From positions 1-8,328 of the forward strand of contig JBEKCP010000247.1 in NCBI GenBank assembly GCA_050014815.1: DNA of 8,328 nt, written 5' to 3'. A program made the translations under genes and the position numbers. The notes beneath the pieces are model-generated. The model saw nothing but the letters and a program-made list of their open reading frames with translations, searched no databases and was not told the origin of the DNA. Positions 1-8,312 of the stretch are shown here, in pieces. Source of the stretch: JBEKCP01 sp050014815. GTDB lineage: Bacteria; Planctomycetota; Planctomycetia; Pirellulales; Thermoguttaceae. Position 1 is the first letter of the stretch. Every line of letters begins with the position of its first letter.

Positions 1-3450
<3,450 letters not shown>

Positions 3451-3462
3451 GCCCCGCCCCCA

Positions 3463-3490
3463 TTGACACCGGGCAGGAAACGGGCAAAAT
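3463..3490 (+). promoter_or_regulatory. Candidate sigma-70-type promoter for rpsL-rpsG
   Basis: A perfect -35 hexamer TTGACA (3463-3468) is followed after 16 bases by CAAAAT (3485-3490), which matches the -10 consensus at four of six positions. It lies just after the rpoC stop and about 50 bases before rpsL. It could give the ribosomal protein genes transcription independent of rpoBC. The -10 box is weak and the call rests on pattern only. Confidence 0.45.
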
Positions 3491-3494
3491 GAAG

Positions 3495-3515
3495 GGTTCT
3501 CGCCTGCCGAGAGCC
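3495..3515 (+). promoter_or_regulatory. Small hairpin in the rpsL leader
   Basis: GGTTCTC (3495-3501) can pair with GAGAGCC (3509-3515), using one G-U pair, around a 7-base loop. It would sit at the 5' end of a transcript started at the proposed promoter. It has no strong T-tract, so it is a poor terminator. It might be a leader structure controlling S12 synthesis, or chance pairing in GC-rich DNA. Confidence 0.25.
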
Positions 3516-3541
3516 GTTTCCCCAGGAACCCGAGCAGACAC

Positions 3542-3910
3542 ATGCCGACGATCAACCAGTTAGTGCGAAAACGACGCAGGGTGCAACGCCGCAGCAGCAA
3601 GGCCCCGGTGCTGGAGCAGTGCCCCCAAAAGAGGGGCGTCTGCCTCCAGGTCAAGACGATGACCCCCAAGAAGCCCAACTCCGCCCTGCGAAAAATCACC
3701 CGCGTCCGGCTCTCCAACGGCAAGGAAGTCACCGTCTACATCCCGGGCGAGGGGCACAGCCTCCAGGAGCACTCGATCGTACTGATCCGCGGCGGGCGAA
3801 TCCGCGACCTGCCGGGCGTCCGCTACCAGGTCGTCCGCGGCGCCCTGGACACGCTGGGTGTCGATGGCCGCAAACAGTCCCGAAGCCGCTACGGAGCCAA
3901 GAAGTCGTAA
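3542..3910 (+). CDS. rpsL: 30S ribosomal protein S12
   Basis: S12 sits at the decoding centre of the small subunit and helps check codon-anticodon pairing. At 122 residues it has the normal length, and it aligns with E. coli S12 in the same register: NQLVRK near the start, CPQKRGVC at 27-34, TPKKPNSALRK at 41-51, and GEGHSLQEHS at 69-78. Lys43, the main streptomycin-resistance site, is the wild-type Lys. Residue 88, Lys in E. coli, is Arg here (codon CGC at 3803-3805). Asp89, the methylthiolated residue in E. coli, is kept. The ATG at 3542 gives the expected MPTINQLVRK start. No good Shine-Dalgarno precedes it: the nearest AGGA (3524-3527) is 14 bases away. The gene lies 91 bases after rpoC and 101 bases before rpsG. 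Confidence 0.98.
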   Translation: MPTINQLVRKRRRVQRRSSKAPVLEQCPQKRGVCLQVKTMTPKKPNSALRKITRVRLSNGKEVTVYIPGEGHSLQEHSIVLIRGGRIRDLPGVRYQVVRGALDTLGVDGRKQSRSRYGAKKS

Positions 3911-3916
3911 GAAGAG

Positions 3917-4003
3917 AGGGATTAGGGATTGGGGATTAGGGATTAGAAAAGTCCCGCCCTGGCCCTTGCCCCTCTAATCCCCAATCCCCAATCCCCAATC
4001 CCT
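3917..4003. repeat. Inverted pair of GGGATTR tandem arrays between rpsL and rpsG
   Basis: The left arm has four 7-base units of the form GGGATTA/G in tandem (3918-3945). The right arm (3975-4002) has four units of the same repeat on the opposite strand. Positions 3917-3947 pair with 3973-4003 over 31 bp with only two A-C mismatches (3924/3996 and 3938/3982), leaving a 25-base C-rich loop. Each arm has four GGG runs separated by 4 bases, so each G-rich strand could also form a G-quadruplex. The element fills most of the 101-base rpsL-rpsG spacer and ends 8 bases before the rpsG start. I recall similar dispersed repeats in planctomycete genomes. Confidence 0.9.
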
Positions 4004-4011
4004 CCTCTGCC

Positions 4012-4482
4012 ATGGGCCGAATCACCGCCAGCAAGAAAACGCTCGTCCCGGATCCCAAGTATGGTTCGATCCTGGCCAGCAAGTTCATCAACTGCATGAT
4101 GTGGAACGGCAAGAAGAGTTCTGCCCAGCAGGTCTTCTACGGCGCGCTGGACATCATCGGCGAGAAAGTGAAAGACGCGGAGCCGATCCAGGTCTTCACC
4201 ACGGCCGTCGACAACATCAAGCCGAACATCGAGGTCCGCTCGAAGCGGGTCGGCGGCGCCTCCTACCAGGTGCCGATGCAGGTCAGCAAGAACCGGCAGC
4301 AATCCCTGGCGATCCGCTGGATCCTGATGGCCTGCCGGGAGAAGAAGGGCCGGCCCATGCACGAAAAGCTGGCCGCCGAGCTGTTGGCCGGCTACAACCG
4401 CGAGGGCGCGGCCTACACCAAGCGGGAAAACGTCCACCGCATGGCCGACGCCAACAAGGCCTTCGCCCATTTCGCCTGGTAA
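4012..4482 (+). CDS. rpsG: 30S ribosomal protein S7
   Basis: S7 is a primary 16S rRNA-binding protein that starts assembly of the 30S head and lines the E site. Its 156 residues match the usual bacterial length. Family blocks are intact: LVPDPKYGS near 11-19, the KKS segment after WNGKK, KRVGGASYQVPMQV at about 78-91, the SLAIRWI helix, and the C-terminal KRENVHRMADANKAFAHFAW block. The ATG at 4012 gives a normal N-terminus (MGRITASKK). No Shine-Dalgarno is visible on the coding strand; the bases before the ATG are the pyrimidine-rich end of the repeat plus CTCCTCTGCC. In E. coli, S7 represses its own operon by binding the rpsL-rpsG spacer; here that spacer is mostly the repeat. fusA does not follow: a minus-strand gene converges on rpsG instead. 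Confidence 0.98.
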   Translation: MGRITASKKTLVPDPKYGSILASKFINCMMWNGKKSSAQQVFYGALDIIGEKVKDAEPIQVFTTAVDNIKPNIEVRSKRVGGASYQVPMQVSKNRQQSLAIRWILMACREKKGRPMHEKLAAELLAGYNREGAAYTKRENVHRMADANKAFAHFAW

Positions 4483-4506
4483 CCGGAAGGCCGGGCTTTG
4501 CCACGC

Positions 4507-4567
4507 TAGCCCGAAGCGCAAGCGAGGGAATCGCCTGGTTTCCGTCCCTCGCTTGCGCTTCGGGTTA
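4507..4567. repeat. Palindromic intergenic repeat between convergent genes
   Basis: Positions 4507-4529 pair with 4545-4567: 23 bp, with one G-T pair (4509/4565) and a 15-base loop. The arm core is CCCGAAGCGCAAGCGAGGGA. It lies between the ends of rpsG and the minus-strand operon and could work as a two-way terminator, though neither side has a clear T-tract. Its right end holds the TAA stop (4565-4567 read on the minus strand) of the neighbouring gene. When translated by chance such repeats give peptides like RSASEG and LACASG, which I recall as frequent in planctomycete annotations. Confidence 0.88.
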
Positions 4568-5431
4568 GTTTGCCCGCGAGAGCTTCCCCGTCAGCGCGAC
4601 GTTCTCGGCAATCTGGTCGGTCTTCTTCGGAAACGCCCCAATGCAGATGCCGTCCTTGCGCCTCAGGCGTTTGAGAACGTAAGGGAGCGTGTCTTTGGGC
4701 AGGATGCGGCCGGCGCCGAGCACCTTGTACGCCACCACCGGCTTGTCGAGCTTCGCGATCGTTGCAAGCGATTCTTCGAGGCCTTCTCGAACGTAGTTGT
4801 CCGGCCGGTAGAGCGTCTGGTGGTAGAAGTCGGTCGGCAGCCCCTTCTCTTCGGCGACCAGGTGAGTCTTGGCCCCGTGCGTGGCCATGCCCGCCGGCAA
4901 ACCGAAGCTCTTGATCAGCTCCAGCCAGCCGCGAACCACGTCGAATTCTCCCCGCCCCCACTGCCCGTCGATTTGGCACCCCTGGATACAGACGGCCTTT
5001 GAGCCATTCTTGGCCGCCGCAGCAATGTCTTTCTCCATCGGGAGCCGGTCGGGCTGGGCGATCCAGATCTTGAGCTTGCCGCCCTTCTCCTGGTACTCGT
5101 TCCACAGGCGGATCCAGTGGTCGTAGCAGGGTGTCCAGACGGCCGTGATGCCGTGTTCGGCGGCCTGGTCCAGGACCGCCATGATCCGCTCTTTCGTATA
5201 GTAGGCCCGCATCTCTCCGCCGGACGCTTGTGGATTGCCGTGGGCGAAGCCGAAGAACGGATTGCTCCCAAGGATCAGCCGGGAGACTTCGAGTTTTCCC
5301 AACTTGATAGTGGGCATTTCGCCGGGTTTCTCCGCCGCGGCCGCACCCTCTGCCATCCGCACTGCCGCCGCGGCAACGCCCAGCGCCAAGGTGTCTTTCA
5401 GGAACTCGCGCCGCGTCGTCCGACTCATCAT
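4565..5431 (-). CDS. Tat-exported aldo/keto-reductase-like TIM-barrel protein, atypical active site
   Basis: 288 residues. The N-terminus has a twin-arginine signal: TRREFLK at 6-12, then an Ala/Val-rich hydrophobic stretch to about residue 33, so export in folded form is expected. The mature part starts like an aldo/keto reductase (KLGKLEVSRLILGSNPF, 43-59) and ends like one (PVVAYKVLGAGRI at 231-243; ICIGAFPKKTDQIAENV at 262-278). The segments where the catalytic Asp-Tyr-Lys-His set is expected instead read AVWTPCYDHW (97-106), KIWIAQPD (121-128) and AVCIQGCQID (146-155). By eye, Asp, Lys and His are missing, so NADPH reductase activity is doubtful. The ATG at 5431 is preceded by a GGGAG ribosome site (within 5441-5448). 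It is the second gene of a minus-strand operon, 27 bases after the upstream gene. Its TAA falls inside the intergenic palindrome. Exact function unknown. Confidence 0.85.
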   Translation of the reverse strand: MMSRTTRREFLKDTLALGVAAAAVRMAEGAAAAEKPGEMPTIKLGKLEVSRLILGSNPFFGFAHGNPQASGGEMRAYYTKERIMAVLDQAAEHGITAVWTPCYDHWIRLWNEYQEKGGKLKIWIAQPDRLPMEKDIAAAAKNGSKAVCIQGCQIDGQWGRGEFDVVRGWLELIKSFGLPAGMATHGAKTHLVAEEKGLPTDFYHQTLYRPDNYVREGLEESLATIAKLDKPVVAYKVLGAGRILPKDTLPYVLKRLRRKDGICIGAFPKKTDQIAENVALTGKLSRAN

Positions 5432-5458
5432 GGCAATGCGCTCCCTTGCAACCGATTC

Positions 5459-6367
5459 TTACTGCCTCGCCTCGCCCAATTCACACTTCTCGCTCAACTT
5501 CCGCCATGCGGTCATCGACCGGGCCAGGTGGTCGCGGGCGTCGCCGCCAAGGCCGTAGCATTGCAGGCCGATCGGCCCCTTGTAGCCCAACTCCTTGAGA
5601 GTCCGGAGCAGGCCGCCCACGTCGAACGAGCCCTTGTCCAACGGCTGGATGAGGCGGTTCCAGCCGCCGCCGGGGTCGAACGTGTCGGCGCCGTTGATGG
5701 ACACGGCCCAAAGCCGCGGCATGGCCTGCTTCAGCACCGTCCGGTAGTCGCGATCCTTGCTCACCCGCAGGTAGTGACACAGGTTGAACATCGCGCCGAC
5801 GTTCGGGCGATCGACCTTCTCCGCCACGCGGACCGCGTCTTCGATCCGCTGGATCCAATCGCCCGCGTGCGGGTAGAGGAGCAACTGCGAGCCGCTGTCC
5901 CGCGCCAACTCCGACATCTCGCGGAGGATCTCGACCGCGCGGGGATCGACCGACGCGTCGGACGCCTTCGCGCCGCTCATGATCAGGAGCAACTGCACGT
6001 TGCGGCCTTTCACCAGCGCGAGGACCTCCTTGAGCTTCTGCTGATCGTAGGGCGGCTTGCCGGGCGTCAGGTTGACCCACATGGTGATCTGATACAGCCG
6101 GAGGCCGGCCGCGTCGAGGGTCTTGAGCCGCTCGGCGACCTTATCGAGCCCAACGTGGCCGACGCCGTCGTAGCCCAGGTCCTTGAGCATCTCGGCCTGC
6201 TCTTGCAACGAACGCTTCTTCGCGTCGTGCCAGTCGATGCAGAAGGGGAAGAAGGGGTAGCCCTTGAGCGTCCCGGCGCGGTCCGGCTGGGCCGAGCGGG
6301 CCGCCGGGACCGCGGACAATACACATGCCGATACAAAAATGCCCAGTACGACCGGTGCGATCTTCAT
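5459..6367 (-). CDS. Secreted sugar phosphate isomerase/epimerase-like TIM-barrel protein (xylose isomerase-like, AP_endonuc_2 type)
   Basis: 302 residues, about 275 after a Sec-type signal: K2, a hydrophobic stretch from 5 to 22, and a likely cleavage after ARSA (residue 26). VSAC at 12-15 also resembles a lipobox, so lipidation is possible. The rest fits the xylose-isomerase-like barrel: FPFCIDWHDA (40-49), LKDLGYDGVGHVG (61-73), LLLYPHAGDW (162-171), VGAMFNLCHYLRV (190-202), AVSINGAD (221-228), GYKGPIGLQCYG (261-272). Where many members have metal-binding Glu/Asp, this one has Asn195 (in NLCH, with His198) and Gln269, so metal binding may differ. A strong GAGGAGA ribosome site (6373-6379) lies 5 bases from the ATG. 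It is the first gene of the operon, divergent from the GH28-like gene. The family acts on sugars, including 3-keto sugars and glycosides; the substrate here cannot be told. Confidence 0.88.
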   Translation of the reverse strand: MKIAPVVLGIFVSACVLSAVPAARSAQPDRAGTLKGYPFFPFCIDWHDAKKRSLQEQAEMLKDLGYDGVGHVGLDKVAERLKTLDAAGLRLYQITMWVNLTPGKPPYDQQKLKEVLALVKGRNVQLLLIMSGAKASDASVDPRAVEILREMSELARDSGSQLLLYPHAGDWIQRIEDAVRVAEKVDRPNVGAMFNLCHYLRVSKDRDYRTVLKQAMPRLWAVSINGADTFDPGGGWNRLIQPLDKGSFDVGGLLRTLKELGYKGPIGLQCYGLGGDARDHLARSMTAWRKLSEKCELGEARQ

Positions 6368-6395
6368 CAGATTCTCCTCATACGACCTGGTGGCA

Positions 6396-6458
6396 GTAGG
6401 TCCCGCTTGCCGAGCGGGACCGTGCGAAACGGGGTCCCGCTCGGCAAGCGGGACCTAC
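6396..6458. repeat. Perfect 26-bp-arm inverted repeat (double palindrome, BIME-like)
   Basis: Positions 6396-6421 and 6433-6458 are exact reverse complements, with an 11-base spacer. Each arm is itself a palindrome: a GGTCCCGCT/AGCGGGACC stem of 9 bp around a 5-base loop (6399-6421 and 6433-6455). The DNA or RNA can therefore form one long hairpin or two small ones. It lies in the divergent gap, in what would be the 5' leader of the minus-strand operon. The layout, two inverted copies of a short palindrome, resembles paired REP elements. I recall this GTCCCGCT-type unit as dispersed in planctomycetes. Confidence 0.92.
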
Positions 6459-6469
6459 CATAAACCTCC

Positions 6470-6497
6470 ATCTTAGCAGGGCGGCCCCCCGTGTCCA
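6470..6497 (-). promoter_or_regulatory. Candidate promoter for the minus-strand TIM-barrel operon
   Basis: Read on the minus strand, TGGACA (6497-6492) is followed after 16 bases by TAAGAT (6475-6470). These match the -35 consensus at 5 of 6 and the -10 consensus at 4 of 6. Transcription would begin near 6463 and run through the double palindrome before reaching the start at 6367. The call is by pattern only. Confidence 0.35.
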
Positions 6498-6527
6498 GTG
6501 GCGCATCAAGCTGAGTTCGGCAGGGCG

Positions 6528-6556
6528 TTGACAAACCGCATGCAGCCATCTATCCT
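6528..6556 (+). promoter_or_regulatory. Candidate sigma-70-type promoter for the GH28-like gene
   Basis: A perfect TTGACA (6528-6533), a 17-base spacer, then TATCCT (6551-6556), which matches the -10 consensus at 4 of 6. It is followed by an AAGGAG ribosome site (6571-6576) 5 bases before the ATG at 6582. Its -35 box lies 30 bases from the -35 box of the proposed minus-strand promoter, so a regulator bound between them could control both directions. Confidence 0.6.
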
Positions 6557-6581
6557 GGAACACACCCTTTAAGGAGTCGCC

Positions 6582-8138
6582 ATGCACGACGTTTCCAACC
6601 GGCGAAACCCCCGCTGCCAGTTCCATCAGGGGTTTTGGCTTCTCGCTGTGGTCGTGATCGGTGCGACGGGCCCGGCGGCGTCGTTCTCCGCCGAGAAGGG
6701 GGCCGGCATCGCGGGTGATCAGCGCGAGAAGGGGACGGCGGGCGGGCGCCTGGTGAGCATCGTGGACCACGGGGCGCGGCCCGGCGAACTGTGTACTGCC
6801 GCCATTCAGGCCGCCGTGGACCGCGCGGCCCGCGCCGGCGGCACCGTCTACGTCCCGCCCGGCCGCTGGATCACCGGCACGATCGAGTTGAAGAGCGGAG
6901 TGACGCTGCACGTCGATCCGGCGGCGGCGCTGGTGGGCAGCGGCAAGATCGACGACTACCGCTGGCACGCCGGCAATACCCACGAGCGGGCCAACCACAG
7001 CCTGATCTTCGCGGAGGGGGTTGAGGACGTGACGATCACCGGCGGCGGCGTGATCGACGGCAACGGTCAGGCCTTTTGGGACCCGCCCGCCGCGGACTCC
7101 GCCTGGTGGATCGCCCGCAACCCGCGGCCCATGCCCATGGTCGAGCTGCGCCGCTGCCGGCGCGTCTGCCTGCGGGATATCCGGCTGCAGAACTCGCCCG
7201 GCTGGACCGTCCATCCCTTCTGCTGCGACGACGTGGTGCTCCGCGGCGTGCGGGTGAAGAACCACATGTTTGGCCCCAACACCGACGGTTTCGACATCAA
7301 CGGCTGCCGCGACGTGCAGATCAGCAATTGCCTGCTGGCCTGCGGCGACGACGCGATCATCCTCAAGGCCACGCCCCAGGCCCGCTCCACCGAGCGGGTG
7401 GCCATTTCCAACTGCATCTGCTCGTCCAACTGCATCGCCATCGGCATCGGGCAGGAAACCGAGTCGGACATCCGCCAGATCGCCGTGAGCAACTGCATCT
7501 GCTACAAGAGCCACCGCATGTTCGCCATCGGCATCTGGGACGGCGGCACGGTGGAGGACGTGACGGTGACCGGCCTCACCGGCGACACCCTGTGCGATTC
7601 CCGCCTGGCGCGGCCCATCCAGATGGAGGTCAAGCAGCTTGAGACCCTGCCGCAGACGCGGCCGCTGGGGACGATCCGCAACGTCAACATCAGCAACGTC
7701 GTGGCCCGGACCCGCGGCCGGATCCTGATCACGGCGCAGGAAGGCGCGACGCTGGAACACATCTCGTTGCGGGACGTGCGGCTGCAATACGTCGGCCTGG
7801 AGGACGCCGAGGCCCTGTCGCCGCGCGACGGCCGGTCCGGCTCCAGCCAGTATGCCAACCGCAACCCGGAGGCCCGCCGGCAGAATGCCGCCGTGGTGCT
7901 GGAGAACGTGCGGGGCTTCGATGCCGGCGATCTTGCGATCCATTGGCCCAAGCCCGCGGCGGCCCCGGCGGCCGAAGGCAAGCCCGGGGCGGAACGTCCG
8001 CCGCCCTACCGCGTGCTCTGGGCCCGCCACGTGCAGAACAGCCGGCTGGCCGCCCCGATGGCCGCGGCCAGCAGCGATAAAATCGACGCGATCTTCGCCG
8101 AGGACTGCCCCGGCTGCGTGTTCCGCGCCGGCCCGTGA
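6582..8138 (+). CDS. Secreted GH28-like (polygalacturonase-type) right-handed beta-helix protein
   Basis: 518 residues, likely acting outside the cytoplasm on pectin-like or related glycans. A signal peptide is visible: basic n-region to about 11, hydrophobic 18-33, likely cleavage after SFSA (37). The typical GH28/pectate-lyase-3 start follows: VDHGARPGE (61-69), AGGTVYVPPGRW (85-96), GTIELKSGVTL (99-109), then GGGVIDGNGQAFW (154-166). The catalytic acid motifs are kept: NTDGFD (233-238, Asp235) and GDDAI (255-259, Asp256/Asp257). The usual GHG motif is replaced by NCIAIGIG (283-290), and the RIK position reads FAIGIW (314-319). Repeated SNC turns (277, 303) mark the helix coils, and the protein has at least 15 Cys. 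A Pro/Ala linker at about 456-475 precedes a short C-terminal segment. The start is set by AAGGAG 5 bases upstream. It is divergent from the exported TIM-barrel genes, which suggests one sugar-use module. Confidence 0.9.
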   Translation: MHDVSNRRNPRCQFHQGFWLLAVVVIGATGPAASFSAEKGAGIAGDQREKGTAGGRLVSIVDHGARPGELCTAAIQAAVDRAARAGGTVYVPPGRWITGTIELKSGVTLHVDPAAALVGSGKIDDYRWHAGNTHERANHSLIFAEGVEDVTITGGGVIDGNGQAFWDPPAADSAWWIARNPRPMPMVELRRCRRVCLRDIRLQNSPGWTVHPFCCDDVVLRGVRVKNHMFGPNTDGFDINGCRDVQISNCLLACGDDAIILKATPQARSTERVAISNCICSSNCIAIGIGQETESDIRQIAVSNCICYKSHRMFAIGIWDGGTVEDVTVTGLTGDTLCDSRLARPIQMEVKQLETLPQTRPLGTIRNVNISNVVARTRGRILITAQEGATLEHISLRDVRLQYVGLEDAEALSPRDGRSGSSQYANRNPEARRQNAAVVLENVRGFDAGDLAIHWPKPAAAPAAEGKPGAERPPPYRVLWARHVQNSRLAAPMAAASSDKIDAIFAEDCPGCVFRAGP

Positions 8139-8194
8139 GCGAGACGGGCAGCGGATCATTCCGGCCAAAGGCAAGATCGGCGTCGGCCTGCACA

Positions 8195-8266
8195 GGGGAC
8201 TGTCCCAATTTTCGCGGCGGGCACCATCCGTGCAGCGGATGGTCGCCCGAAAATGGGACTGTCCCC
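8195..8266. repeat. Palindromic element bounded by GGGACTGTCCC
   Basis: An imperfect long hairpin. GGGGAC/GTCCC ends (8195-8206 with 8255-8266) pair except at one T-T position. ATTTTCG (8208-8214) pairs with CGAAAAT (8248-8254). Inner ACCATCCG (8223-8230) pairs with CGGATGGT (8236-8243) around a TGCAG loop. The terminal GGGACTGTCCC motif is itself palindromic, so it appears at both ends in both orientations. It lies 57 bases after the GH28-like stop and 46 bases before the next start. It looks like a non-autonomous REP/RAYT-type or miniature element; no transposase is in the window. Confidence 0.85.
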
Positions 8267-8312
8267 CTTGGGACCAAGAACCCATCAACAATCACCAATA
8301 GGGAGACGACCG

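Noticed and set aside
3917..4003. CRISPR array
   Set aside because: The repeats are 7-base units directly joined without unique spacers and in inverted orientation.
3943..4521. 192-codon minus-strand frame over rpsG
   Set aside because: It is antisense to rpsG and its ends are translated intergenic repeats.
4507..4567. Classical intrinsic terminator
   Set aside because: The stem is strong, but neither side has a run of T, and the sequence is of a dispersed-repeat type. A terminating effect is possible but not shown.
5117..6463. 448-codon open frame on the + strand
   Set aside because: It runs antisense across two recognisable minus-strand TIM-barrel genes, spans their gap and ends inside the double palindrome. 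Its sequence is Arg/Ala/His-rich and without motifs.
6378..8291. 637-codon open frame on the minus strand, covering the whole GH28-like gene
   Set aside because: It is a GC-driven antisense shadow. It reads through the flanking palindromes and has low-complexity His/Ala/Gly/Asp-rich sequence with no family motif, while the + strand gene has a promoter, ribosome site, signal peptide and GH28 motifs.
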